A stretch of 64,000 bases of DNA from Microglena sp. YARC (lineage: Eukaryota > Chlorophyta > Chlorophyceae > Chlamydomonadales > Chlamydomonadaceae), in assembly GCA_022414725.1 (NCBI GenBank), contig CM039463.1:33513517-33577516 (forward strand), written 5' to 3'. Below, in pieces: positions 34,901 through 45,500 of the stretch. Position numbers and translations under genes: made by a program. The notes below the pieces were generated by a model. That model saw only the letters and a program-made list of their open reading frames with translations, did not search any database and was not told where the DNA came from. Position 1 is the first letter of the stretch. Each line of letters starts with the position of its first letter.

Positions 34901-37482
34901 ATCTGCCTACAAGCAGCCATGGTCCAAGCACATGCATGGATCCTTGCCACCTGGCCCAAGATGCTTATGCATCCCATCAGCTGTGTGAACCCTGGGGGCA
35001 AAGTCATCTGTGTCAACAACCTCAGCATGCACTGGAACCCAATGGATTTCACATTCATCAACATGCTGGACACTCCAAGGATGTCTAGGAAATCCTTCTC
35101 CACTCTCCTAAAGAAAATCCACAGTCAGCTGGACCTTGATGGATAACTAGCATCTGGCACCTAAATATGCACCTATAGTCTATTGCTCCTTATTGTTTTA
35201 GCCATGAGCACTCTAGGATTAATCTGGGTACTGCCTCCTGTACTGGTGTCTTGTACTGCCTCATGTACTGATGCCCATTTTTATTTAGAATCCATCATCA
35301 AGTTACTGCCGTATGTCTGCAATACTCTAATTTAGGATGAGCCCAAATTATGGGGGGACTGGCACAGACATCTTTTCTAAACTTATTCTCCCATCTCAAA
35401 TCATGTCCTACTTCTCATAACCAACCTAGCCTGCAGCCTATCAGCAGTTTCCTTCCAGCTTCCTAGCAGCCTCCCTGCAAACTAGCCTGCAGCCTATCAG
35501 CAGTTTCTCCCAGCTTCCTTGCAGCCCCTCTGCTACCTAGCCTGCAGCCTATCTGCAGCTTCCCTCTAGCTTCCTAAGCAAGCCTCCCTGCTATCTGCTA
35601 CCCTAGTAGACTGACATTGATCTGAAGATCTTTGCTATCAATGTGCCGTGTCCCCTTGGATCCTGTTCCAAATAATTTATTATTTACAGCCTCTCCTGCC
35701 AGCCATTAGCATCTCTAAATAGCCTTGTCAGCCATTATACTATTATAATTTCTTTATGCCCCTCAGTTAATTCCAGGGATTCTTGTATCCAAGAATACCT
35801 TGAATTGGGGGGGATGTTATTGTCCGTTGCGTCGGATACTGAGTTGGCACCAGGACCCGGGTTGCCTGCCGCCAGGCCATAGGCTAGCTATGGCCTGCAC
35901 GTGTCTTCAGAATCTTCCTGGAAACTTCCTATTCTACATAGCCGCACGAGTTGAGATGTTAACTCTCTTCTCTTCAGTCTTCACTGTGCAACAACTCTAT
36001 CGATTGAAAAATGGTGGTGCAACTCCTACAATATGGATAAGGGAGACAGGGTGGCGGTTGGGAGTGGTGGCAGGAAGGGAAGGGGGTGGAAGGCACCGGA
36101 AGGGGAGGGGAAAGGGGGACACACAAAATTGCTGCCATGCCAACACTCAGCCAGCACTGCTGTTTTTATTTTGGGACACGTGTAGCAGCTTCTAGGCAGC
36201 ATCTCATCCCCGCCCTTGAGCTGTAGCAGGAAAGAAAAGCAGTGCAGGTATCAGGGATTTCCCCCCCCCCCCCCCCTCTATATATATAGCGATCGCTAGT
36301 TTTGACCCATTTCAGCGAAATTATCGCTATAAAAAAAGTAGAACAAGAAAGTTTTTTGTTTGCCCTAAATGGCCCTAGAAAGCTACAAAAAGCTATAAAC
36401 AGCTGGAGAAAGGATTAAAACGCTGTGCCTGGAGGAGGCCTAAAACCACTAAGCTCAGAAAAATTCACTTTCAGATTTGAAAAAAAAAATCACTGGCAGG
36501 TACCCACCTGTCCACCGCCTTGGCGGCTTCCTCAGCAGTGTCAAAGCAATTTGTGGCGATGTGCTGCGCAACAGAAATGACAAAAATAGCAAAATAATCA
36601 TGTAAATCGGGTAGAACTGATATTATTGTGGTACATATGACTATATGAGCCAATGTAGTATTGTAGTGCTGTTCAGAGGCAAAATATACTTTCTCCGATT
36701 GGACCCAAATTAACTAGGAATGCTGGTTGAGACAAAATAACATTTTGGACCATTTTGTCAAAATTATTTTTTAGATTTTGGACCCAAATTTATTTTTTGC
36801 ACTGATATTTTTGCCAAAAATGCTTGTGAATTCGTGGCTGACTCTGAAAACCGCTTTACAATTTTTTTGAAGGGCCCATTGTGATACATTTGACCATATG
36901 AGCCAATGTGGGTGAATATCCCCGAGGATAACTTTCCTCACTATCTCATACGTCTGCACAGTTTAATAATCAATCCAGGATCAATCAGATTATATGATTC
37001 ATATCATACACAAACTTGTATTTGTGTACACTTATATAAGTAGAAACACTCACAAGTATCGTAATCATCAGTATGAAGCTATCAGATTTTCACCATCCTA
37101 TCCAACCCTAACACCAGAGATTACCAGCATCTACATACATCTCTAGTTTAATACCTACGCCACCAAAACGGTGGTTGGGAGTTTGGTTTGTTTGTCCTCG
37201 ACACACCCCTGATGTAATGGGGTTTTTTGCTTTGTGGGTGCTTTTTCTTTTTGTTTAAAGCACAGAGTCTCATACACCCTCGCGGTGTCAAGTAGACTTT
37301 AACATGTAATGTAATGTAATGTAATGTAATGTAATGTAATGTAATGTAATGTAATGTAAATGTTACCTGCCTTTTCTCCTTGGAAGCATCAGCCTGGAGA
37401 CTCTCTGCTGGCTCCTCTTGCTCCCTTGCGTTGACATGGACACGACCTCGGTAGGGCCTTTTAAGCTTTTTATCCTTGGGGC
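30621..37482 (-). CDS. Probable AP2-domain protein, internal exons
   Basis: Four minus-strand exons with matching phases are proposed: 37482-37367, 36563-36508, 31287-31165 and 30706-30621. The key segments are KRPYRGRVHVN (AP2 start-like), FDTAEEAAKAVDR (AP2 helix), a Ser/Glu-rich acidic linker FSEEETAEPDS, and TDEVEAAVAYDAAD (a second AP2 helix). AP2 domains bind GCC-type DNA elements in plant and algal transcription factors. The domains here are incomplete, so either exons are missed or the gene is decaying. Neither the start nor the stop was found. The Copia element at 31396-36009 sits in the intron between exons two and three, in the opposite orientation. Confidence 0.45.
31396..31614 (+). 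repeat. 5' LTR of the Copia element
   Basis: It is 219 bp. Relative to the 3' LTR it has 24 extra bases (TAGTGCGCGTGG...) ending in a perfect hairpin, GGTCCTGG at 31443-31450 and CCAGGACC at 31455-31462 with a TGCC loop. A handful of base differences separate the two LTRs. Confidence 0.88.
32225..33475 (+). CDS. Copia gag polyprotein (UBN2-type, CCHC zinc knuckle)
   Basis: The 416-residue frame begins MATSVKPPAFVFDGT. Residues about 85-230 resemble the UBN2/retrotran_gag region of Copia gag proteins (AYRFLKLTYG, LQVYLSRIYELYSLL, FLSIIVQGL). A zinc knuckle CWNCNGFGHNSLTC (C-x2-C-x4-H-x4-C) lies near residue 260, followed by a basic Ser/Arg-rich stretch and an acidic tail. A TAA at 33473 ends it, but the same frame stays open downstream into the protease frame. 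Confidence 0.8.
   Translation: MATSVKPPAFVFDGTPTTPWHKFGPFLLRHLRSHPGCISIAIDAAMAPPPNGEPATGDEYPLEDSHYPNANHDNATIAARAVPHRITIVKNAVALNEILRHCSDPIQPAILAHTDVAAKAYRFLKLTYGERNSDLETGAVRSIYSLSMTTSEPLQVYLSRIYELYSLLPQVNGVSNTSILAFLSIIVQGLSTRPEYNGFRNSFHNSVCPDFASFQTQIIRYQVSNQISDSTISPEENEHIVAAAFQGRPRKDRVPSTQMTCWNCNGFGHNSLTCPSDSTNLKYRPPPFSSTSGNRGSPSPPNASARRSSSKSKSPRRDNRNSNKDPKSYSRRDNSRHAHVADDDCSTSQSSTDNEDEHNFMALTTHDGPQPLQYAESTRGKSTPLSLPHAPLDDSTFFGPMNDTDACLIEWDESMP
33476..35146 (+). CDS. Copia protease plus integrase remnant, no RT
   Basis: The frame directly continues that of gag after one TAA codon; its first Met is at 33530. Residues around EWLLDSAAHSHCT match the Copia protease active site, where DSG is usual and DSA is seen here. 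HDVLLAP, TTANIISLH and CPQRHGLYF fit the rest of the protease and the pre-integrase region. The integrase is reduced to a single LQSDNGGEFTS motif with no HHCC finger. The remaining about 300 residues resemble nothing I recognise. No RT motif (YVDD) is seen. Confidence 0.65.
   Translation, partial: LVSSDDDTDDDDDEGDGNVDLSDSDTDDDSATLDPYQTALQTEWLLDSAAHSHCTSNPSNLHDIQDLPQPISLQLADLGAAPLLCLQKGKAHIKGHNGSLITLHDVLLAPPLTTANIISLHAAHRLSPKLQVHMSRATATLSLPTARGTKTILLCPQRHGLYFTSTPKNPTPPPIPIPPSTRLSPSSTIPLIIMMVTQPEMANQPIVHSNDDFAGSCSIPPDTPSSSSSLPDLVPVIGDDDLPDLAQARPPSMLQSDNGGEFTSHKDDLYTTSSHDFIPDPAYSTAPIQQLPTVPFDDLCNLTEAQARIEMDLMLDQARTTYEDAFPVDGQGSCTQHELSQALRFNQWIPSATSPSPDQPLTHVNMNTYPVHFLNNSGLSRTRFGALLTTLNNSPSSLRAFSIRPRQPVPTLIHRLANQFPTLLASEQTKFPSRQMHSSPSSVCGPLLKHVNRLQHMVHIYPTVSTADRPTLQWAICLQAAMVQAHAWILATWPKMLMHPISCVNPGGKVICVNNLSMHWNPMDFTFINMLDTPRMSRKSFSTLLKKIHSQLDLDG
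35147..35814 (+). other. Copia 3' untranslated region and polypurine tract
   Basis: An about 63-bp unit (ACTAGCCTGCAGCCTATCAGCAG...CAGCTTCCT) repeats three times from 35425 to 35590. The polypurine tract GAATTGGGGGGGA ends at 35814, immediately before the 3' LTR. Confidence 0.7.
35815..36009 (+). repeat. 3' LTR of the Copia element
   Basis: At 195 bp it is nearly identical to the 5' LTR except for the 24-bp difference and about eight substitutions. It is followed by the target duplication AATGG. Confidence 0.88.
37165..37358. mobile_element. GCACCCACAAAGC repeat with (TAATG)n tail, third copy
   Basis: It shares GGTTGGGAGTTTGGTTTGT, TGTCCTCGACA, CCCCTGATGTAATG, GCACAGAGTCTCATACACCC and the TAATG tract with 14280-14618. 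It abuts the donor of the AP2-like exon at 37367. Confidence 0.65.
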
Positions 37483-37725
37483 CTGATGTGTGATGCGCGT
37501 AGTTGTGGCTTATGTAGCTGGTATGTAGCTGATGTGTGATGCACGCAGTTGCAGCTGATGTGTGATGCACGTAGTTGTAGCTGATGTAGCTGATATGTTG
37601 CTGATATGTGATGCACCCAGTTGTAACTGATGTAGCTGATGTGTAGCTGATGTGTGATGCACGTAGTTGTAGCTGATATAGCTGATGTGTAGCTGATGTG
37701 TGATGCACGTAGATGTAGCCATGGT
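37483..37725 (-). repeat. Acceptor-side array of the AP2-like gene
   Basis: On the minus strand CATCACACATCAGCTAC and ATCAGCTACAACTACGTG repeat about eight times before CACATCAG-GCCCCAAGG, the acceptor of the exon starting at 37482. Each unit keeps CATCAG. Confidence 0.7.
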
Positions 37726-38150
37726 TTACTGGTTTAGAGCATCCACTTGTGCTCTCCTGTCCTGGTCCAAGTCTAGGACCAGTGGCAATGGGCCAGGCAG
37801 CCGGCTTGTACCCACACCATGCTAAGTGGTTTGGCCCAACTGAGCATCCACTGGTGTTCTCCTGTCCTGTACCAAGTTTAGGACCAGTGGCATTGGGTGT
37901 GGCTACACAGGTGTGAACTCACCATTTTCTGTAGCCATGCAGTAATACAGAAGCATTGGGGCAATCAGGGCAGGGAGTTCATGCCAATGAGAGACGTTCA
38001 ATGAGTGGCATTAACACGCATTGCCAGCCTCTAGTCCCTCTAGAAGGGGTTGGGTTGGGTGGGGGGCTGGGCGGGTGCTTCTTCTCCACGGGACAGCAGC
38101 TGGGACGGGAGCGCACAAGTGCGGGATGCGGCGGATGAGAAATGCCAGGC
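37726..38150. other. Intergenic between divergent genes
   Basis: An about 95-bp unit (GAGCATCCACTTGTGCTCTCCTGTCCTG..AGTCTAGGACCAGTGGCAATGGG) occurs twice, at 37738 and 37842. No exon is recognised. The 5' exon of the minus-strand gene may be hidden here. Confidence 0.45.
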
Positions 38151-38482
38151 AAGGTTGAGACAAACGGGGGCGTGGAAGGGGCGGGGAAGGAGAGCTTTTA
38201 AGTTTTAAGAGGCCGTCCGCACCCGCCCCGCCCCGGACCCATCGATTAGACCACCGTTAGTTAGTAACGCCCAGAAGGGGGCGGGGGGAAACCTGGGGCT
38301 GCCTGGGGTCAAATTTTAGGATACGTGTGCCAGTCAGCACACTGCAAGTTTCAGTTTTTTCTTCCAGAAAGTCTGCGAGGAATCATGCCGCTGTCCTGAT
38401 CAACAGCTAAACTCCTCCTTTCAAAATCCTGTGTTCGTAATCCGTATGGCCCAGTGCAAGTAGCGGCCTTGTAGCAAGCACG
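38150..38482 (+). promoter_or_regulatory. GC-rich promoter-like region before the C2 gene
   Basis: A local GC-rich segment (GGGGCGGGGAAGG, CACCCGCCCCGCCCCGG) lies between the minus-strand gene and the first C2-gene exon. It is one of the few low-repeat intergenic stretches. No TATA box is obvious, so the promoter call rests on position and composition. Confidence 0.4.
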
Positions 38483-41400
38483 ATGGCATCGTCTCCCCAC
38501 AGCCAGAGTGATGCCCCTGGGGAGGACGGATCAGTGCGAACGAGCTCCGGTCCAAAACGCGCCAACCTCGGCACTTTCCAGCGAAAAATGGCGACAGCGA
38601 AGCGAACTGCGCGCCAGGTAGCGTCTGCTTCTGATGAACTTTGACCAGTCCTTAAATTGGACCTTATTCGAGGCAGCGGTCCAGTTTTGTCCCCTGAGTT
38701 CGAATTGCATTAGGAATACTACAACGGTCTATGCCCATGATATGCCCACATGGCGGAAATCTGACAACTGCGCATTTCTTTTCATCTCGTTGCACCTCAG
38801 GCTGTTTTCCCGAGTAATATTGTGTCAGGGGGTACTGAGGCTTCTTGCTGTCCAGTCAGCCTGGCCGCATGCCCCCGCGCGTTCTAGCACATGGCGGGAT
38901 TCTGATTGTGAATGTTCAATGTTGTCTGCTTGCTCGCAGCATGCTCGCATGATGGTTGAGGATCGGCGCAGGGAGCTTGGCATGAAGACGGTTCGAGCAG
39001 TACAGACCGATTTCAAGATCCTGAGCTTTGCTAAGGTAACAGCACGGGGTGATCTAAGGGGACCTGTGTGAGCAGCTGGGATCTTCATGCCTCCAGTCTC
39101 ATCCATGAGTGTTATCATTGCATCATAATGTGTGTAATAATCCCAAAGACACTTTTTTTTTTTTTTTATGGAAATGAACCAGTTTTGTTCAATTGTATGG
39201 AAATGAACCAGTGTCATTTTTGTAGCACCATGGTGCTCCATGTAGGCTTTGGGGTGCTGCTAGCAGCTTTGGGGGCCGTAAACAGCGCTCCGCAAAGGCC
39301 CCACAATGTATCACTCCCAAAACACTAATGTGCGTAATTTGTGCAACAAGTAGTACCTTCAATAAAACCCGGCTGACCCCTTCAACCTCACGCCTCGTAA
39401 TCAAGCATACATTTCATTTATTTATATATTCAACCTACGTTGATCAAATCTAACCCAATATTCTTGATTTGCAAGACGGCGAGACCCATAGAGGCATCGC
39501 CTTACTAATGGAATCAGCAAAAAACGTACATAGATGTGTACTTTGGGGAGAAGAATTGGCTCTGAGGATTGGGTCTAGGGGGCATACTTTTTCATTTTAG
39601 CTTCGAGCAGCAGCTTCTAGGCAGCTCCCTGGGCTCTCTCTTTATCCAAACCTGAAGCAACCTAGGCACCTTGAAGCAGTTTTTTTTGTGTGCGACTGGT
39701 TGCCGATTCTGCGACCAACGTTCGACCACCGTGCAATCCTCAGGTGTGTGAGTTTAGGGCGAAATGGGCCCATGGTTACCACGAAGTGTGACCATGAGTG
39801 AGTGAATTGAGCCCTAGGTCGCACCTGGGTCGCACAGGCCCAGCCCAGGTAGCTAGCTAGCTAGCTACCTCTAAGCCAGCTCTTGTCAGAACTGAAAGAA
39901 CTGAAAGAGACCCCTGAGGCCAACTGCCCAAGCCAGAAAGTACAGTAGTGCAGCCCGTGGAGTTACTTCCGCGTTCCAACTTCCACCAGGGGTGAGGCAC
40001 GGGCACTGTTCCAGTCAAGCTTAGTTTGTTGATTTGTTGATTATTGCAACGGCATGAGGTATGCCTGTCATATATATTTAACAAGACCGTATTCGTCTGC
40101 GCCACCCGTGTTAAGACAGCAGAGTTTGCGCAGTCTGTATCCACCAAAGGCAGTCGCGGCAATGACAAGTGATATCGACAGCTTTCCAATGCACCTGGAA
40201 TCATTGGGTTTGGCCCAGTGGCAGCCTCAGAGAGCTGCCTAGAAGCTGTTGCTGGTAGCCGATGAGAAAGACAGTGCTAGGGGGTCTAGTAGCGGGTCTG
40301 GTAGCACGAAGTCAGGACCCCTGTTTGTAAAACAATTGTTTTGGGTTCAGTTCTTCAATGCTTTTTATATTTAGCCCTTCCTGTCACGGATATACAAGTC
40401 CCTTTAGCCTATTTGGCCTACCCCTGGACCGTACCATACATACACAGGAGCTCTGTGTCTGCAAGACTGCAGGCTGTCGAAGGTTAAGACATCCCAGTAA
40501 GTTTTTTTTTTGTTTATCTCGTGTTGTGTGATTAAAAAAACGTATCCCAATGTGGTGGTGGGAGTGGTGGGAGGGGGTTGGGGTGCGGGGGGTACTGCCA
40601 TTACACCGAGCAGCAGGGCTTTATTCACGGCTCTTCTCAGCAGCTTCTAGGCAGCTCTCCAAGCTAGCCACTGAGTAACACCCAAACATTACAGCACTTC
40701 TGGACAGCTGATTGTATCAGCTTCAAGGTGCACTGGGCCGTGTTAGGTTTAGCTAAATAGCAAGTCAGGGGAGGTGCCTAGAAGCTGCTGCTCGTAGCGG
40801 GAAAAATTCAATGGTGAGCAACTCATGCCTCTCTCCACCTCCTTCAGTTTTTTGTGTGCGACGCGTTGCAAATTTAGCGACTCAATGCGACCCCAGTGCA
40901 GCAGTTGTCCCCGGAACCCTACCGTGCTATGCAACAATCCTGAAATCAGGCTTGCGTCGCAACTTTGCTACACAACTGGACCTACAGAACGTAAAAAAAG
41001 CTGACCCCCAGTTCTGCAAATTCACCACCCTGACTATGCTTTCCCATGCTCTTCTAAGCACGCAACCCCACCAGCTGCTACTAATACACATCCCCAGTTC
41101 TGCAAATTCACCACCCTGACTATGCTTTCCCATGCTCTTCTAAGCAAGCAACCCCACCAGCTGCTACTAATACACATCCCCAGTTCTGCAAATTCACCCC
41201 CCAGGTTGTGCTTTCCCATGCATTTCCTTAATCCTGCACTCCTACGCTATGCCTCCACATAGCGCCGCATACGCATGTCCCTATACATTTCCTCGATCCT
41301 GCACTCCTACACTATACCTCCACAAAGCGCGCGACATACACATGTCCCTATACATTTCCTCGATCCTGCACTCCTACGCTATGCCTCCACATAGCGCCGC

Positions 41401-42496
41401 ATGCACATGTCCCAATACATTTCCTCAACCCGACCTCCTTTTTGCAGGATGTGTCTTGAACTTGGTTACATGGCTCCAGCGGACAATTTGGCAGCTCGCC
41501 ATCTCAGGCAGTACAAAAAAAAATTTACCAGGGAAAATGTAAACATGAATAAACCATTTTTTGTCTTCTTCATTTTTCTTATTTATATACTTTTTATCAT
41601 TTCCCCTCTCATTTCGCAGGATATGCTACTGACACTTATTTGATCATTTCCCCCTTCCATTTCGCAGGATATGCTACACACACTTATTTTATCATTTCCC
41701 CCTTCCATTTCAAAGGATATGCAACCCACACTTATTTTATCATTTCCCCCTTCCATTTCGCAGGATATGCTACTGACACTTATTTTATCATTTTCCCCTT
41801 CCATTTCGCAGGATATGCTACCCACACTTATTTTTTCATTCCCCCCTTCCATTTCGCAGGATATGCTACTGACACTTATTTTATCATTCCCCCCTTCCAT
41901 TTCGCAGGATATGCTACCCACACTTATTTTATCATTTCCCCCTTCCATTTCGCAGGATATGCTACCCACACTTATTTGATCATTTCCCCCTTCCATTTCG
42001 CAGGATATGCTACACACACTTATTTGTATCATTTCCCCCTTCCATTTCGCAGGATATGCTACCCACACTTATTTGATCATTTCCCCCTTCCATTTCGCAG
42101 GATATGTTACCCACACTTATCTTATCATTTCCCCCTTCCATTTCGCAGGATATGCTGCCCACACCAGAAGCCATGGAAGAGCCCGCTCTGACTCCTGGGG
42201 CCAAGCCAAAACCAATGACAGTTGCGTTAGCTGCTGAGCTGTTCAAGACTAACCAACTGCATGTCAAAGTCCAGTACGCACGAGAATTGGTGGCAACTAA
42301 TGTCGAGGGAGTGAGCAACCCATATTGCAAAATCAGTGTGGGAGACCAGCCGCTGCGCACCAACCATGTCATGGGATCTTGCAACCCCGACTGGAATGAG
42401 ACGTTTACATTCTCTGGCCAGGTAGGATCCATCTAGGTTCAGGTTTAAGTTTGGGTTAAGTTTCACCAGATATGCCCTGTCATGATAGAAGAAGTA

Positions 42497-42529
<33 letters not shown>

Positions 42530-45500
42530 CAAAATCAGTGTGGGAGACCAGCCGCTGCGCACCAACCATGCCATGGGATCTTGCAACCCCGACAGGAATG
42601 AGACATTCACATTCTCTAGCCAGGTAGGATCCATCCAGGTATAGGGTTAAGTCTAGGTCAAGTTTCACCAGATATGCCCTGTCATGGTAGAGGAAGTATG
42701 CCCCCCCCCTGCAAAATCAGTGTGGGAGACCAGCCGCTGCGCACCAACCATGCCATGGGATCTTGCAACCCCGACAGGAATGAGACATTCACATTCTCTA
42801 GCCAGGTAGGATCCATCCAGGTGTAGGGTTAAGTCTAGGTCAAGTTTCACCAGATATGCCCTGTCATGGTAGAGGAAGCATACACCCCCCTGCAAAATCA
42901 GTGTGGGGGACTCCAACCATGTTTTGGGATCTTGCAACCCCGACTGGAATGAGACGCTTACATTCTCTGGCCAGGTAGGCTTCATCCAGGTTCAGGTTTA
43001 AGTTTAGGTCAAGGTTCACCAGATGTGCTCTGTCATAGTAGAGGAAGTATGTAACCCCTCCTTCAAAATCAGTGTGGGGTACCCCAACCACGTAATGGTA
43101 TCTTGCAATCCTGACTGGAATGAGACGTTCACATTCTTTGACCAGGTAGGATCCATCCAGGTTTAGGTTTATACATACATAAATGAACTTACACCTAAAT
43201 AGATACATTAGGCTAAGTTTCACCAGATATGCCCTGTCATAGCAGAGGAAGTATGCAACCTCTCCTTCAAAATCAGTGTGGGGTACCCCAACCACGTATT
43301 GGGATCTTGCAACCCTGGCTGGATTGAGAGGTTCACAATCTCTGGCCTTTCAAGGAGGGTTCTTCCACCGCTTGGAATGAAATTGGATGCAGGTCACCAC
43401 GCACACACCGCTCTCTCCGCTTCCAGCCCCCCTCGCACACATTACCACTACACGCACCACCCACACTCACACCACCACCAACAGCATCACTACCAACCGC
43501 GCTCACACCACCAACACGAAGACCACCACTCACACCACACACACTCACACCACACACACTCACACTCACACCACCACCACCCACACTCACAGCACTCACC
43601 ACCACCACCACCCACACTCACACCACTCCCCACCACCACCCACTCTCACACTCACACCACCAGCACCTGCTCAACCCACCCCATCCATCTCCCCCACCGA
43701 GCAGACAGTGATGGAGGCTGACTACGTGGTGGTGTTTGAGAACTGGTCCAAGGACGCCATGATGCGACCAGATGACTTCTGCGGCCAGGCTGAGCTAGAC
43801 CTCAGAGCGGTGTGTCTGGGAACAATGGCAGATCGCCTTAGCTGCGAGCTGACCCTGTATGTGCTGAAAACAAGCGGGAAAAAAGATTCCAAGGTAGACT
43901 ATGGTCGTCTCTTCATCACATGCTGGATGTCTCCTGAGGACAGGGGGCGACATGTTCTGTCCCCTGGTGAGTCGGGAGGCTAGTAGTGTGTGCGTGGGGG
44001 TGTGGAGGGGGTGGGGTGTGTGCGGGGGGTCGTTTAACCTGGTGAGACAGGAGGCTAGTCGTGGTGGATGTCTCCTGAGAACAGGGGGCGACATGTTCTG
44101 TCCCCTGGTGAGTCACCAAATAGCACTAGTGCCCTACACATCACGGTTATCACCTATCACGGTTGTCACGGATAACTAGTGCCCTTCATATCACGGTTAT
44201 CACCTATCACGTTTTCCCCTAAAAAAAGTGTGTGCTGAAAACAAGCGGGAAAAAATATTCCAAGGCAGACTATGGTTGTATCTTCATCACATGCTGGATG
44301 TCTCCTGAGGACAGGGGGCGACATGTTCTGTCCCCTGGTGAGTCGGGAGGCTAGTAGTATGGGAGTGGGGGTGGGGTGGGGCGTGGGGGTGAGAACAGGG
44401 GGCAGCATGTCCTGTCCCCTGGTGAGTCACCCAGTATCACTAGTGCCCTTCATATCACGGTTATCACCTATCACGGTTATCACCTATCATGGTTATCACC
44501 TATCACGGTTATCACCTATCATGGTTATCACCTATCATGGTTATCACCTATCACGGTTATCACCTATCACGGTTATCACCTATCATGGTTATCACCTATC
44601 ATGGTTATCACCTATCATGGTTATCACCTATCATGGTTATCACCTATCATGGTTATCACCTATCACGGTTATCACCTATCATGGTTATCACCTATCACGG
44701 TTATCACCTATCATGGTTATCACCTATCACGGTTATCACCTATCATGGTTATCACGGATCACTAGTGCCCTTCATATCACAGTTATCACCTATCACGTTT
44801 TTTGTATACAAAAACATGTATGTGCTGAAAACAAGCGGGAATCTTTATCACTTGCTGGATGTCCCTGAGGATAGGGGGCGACATTTTCTGTCCCCTGGTG
44901 AGTCGGGAGGCTAGTAGTGTGGACGTGGGGGTGGGGCGTGGGGGTGAGGACAGGGGGCGATATGTTCTGTCCCTGGTGAGTCAGGAGGCTAGTAGTGTGG
45001 GGGGGGGGAGGGGGGGGGGGGGGGGGGGCTTGTTTAGCCTGGTGAGTCGTGAGGCTAGTAGTGTGTGTGGGGGAGGGGGGGGGGGCTTGTTTAGCCTGGT
45101 GAGTCGTGAGGCTTAGTAGTGTGCGGGTGGGGAGGGGGGGGGGGGGGGGGGGGGGGCTTGTTTAGCCTGGTGAGTCGTGAGGCTAGTAGTGTGTGTGTGG
45201 GGGGAGGGGGGGAGGGGGGGGCTTGTTTAGCCTGGTGAGTCGGCGAGGCTAGTAGTGTGGGGTGGGGAGGGGGGGGGGGGGGGGGGGGGCTTGTTTAGCC
45301 TGGTGAGTCGGGAGGCTAGTAGTGGGGGGGTGGGGGGGGCTTGTTTAGCCTGGTGAGTCGGAGAGGCTAGTGGTGTGGGGGCGTGGGAGGGGGGGGGGGG
45401 GGGGCTTGTTTATCCTGGTGAGTCGTGAGGCTAGTAGTGTGGGGGTGGGGAGGGGGGGGGGGGGGGCTTGTTTATCCTGGTGAGTCGGGAGGCTAGTAGT

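Larger units (their letters stand above)
31396..36009 (+). mobile_element. Complete but RT-less Copia-type LTR retrotransposon
   Basis: The 5' LTR is 31396-31614 and the 3' LTR 35815-36009, with a perfect 5-bp target duplication AATGG at 31391-31395 and 36010-36014. A primer-binding-like GGTTATCGGCCCGA follows the 5' LTR, and a polypurine stretch GGGGGGGA precedes the 3' LTR. The interior holds a gag-protease frame but no reverse transcriptase or RNase H, so mobilisation would need help from another element. LTRs begin TGTTA and end TGAAA rather than CA. Confidence 0.88.
39036..42148 (+). other. Intron 2 of the C2 gene: dispersed elements and arrays
   Basis: No coding exon is recognised. Contents are a GTAGCACCATGGTGCTCC family copy (39222), TIR-element ends (39605, 40215), a CATA-tailed family copy (40308-40445) and a TIR element (40625-40806). 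Two arrays follow: 105 bp (about 40990-41220) and about 70 bp (41225-41430, CATTTCCTCGATCCTGCACTCC). A piece of the 29365-type repeat is at 41452, then the 47-bp acceptor array. Confidence 0.6.

Noticed and set aside
41583..42191. Regularly spaced 47-bp repeats that might suggest a CRISPR array
   Set aside because: Units are directly tandem with no unique spacers, and each contains a splice acceptor and exon head. The context is a eukaryotic intron.
43387..43704. His/Thr-rich N-terminal extension of the C2-domain frame
   Set aside because: It is CACCAC/CACACA intron repeat ending in GAGCAG. The acceptor at 43704 joins in phase 0 to the upstream half of the C2 domain.
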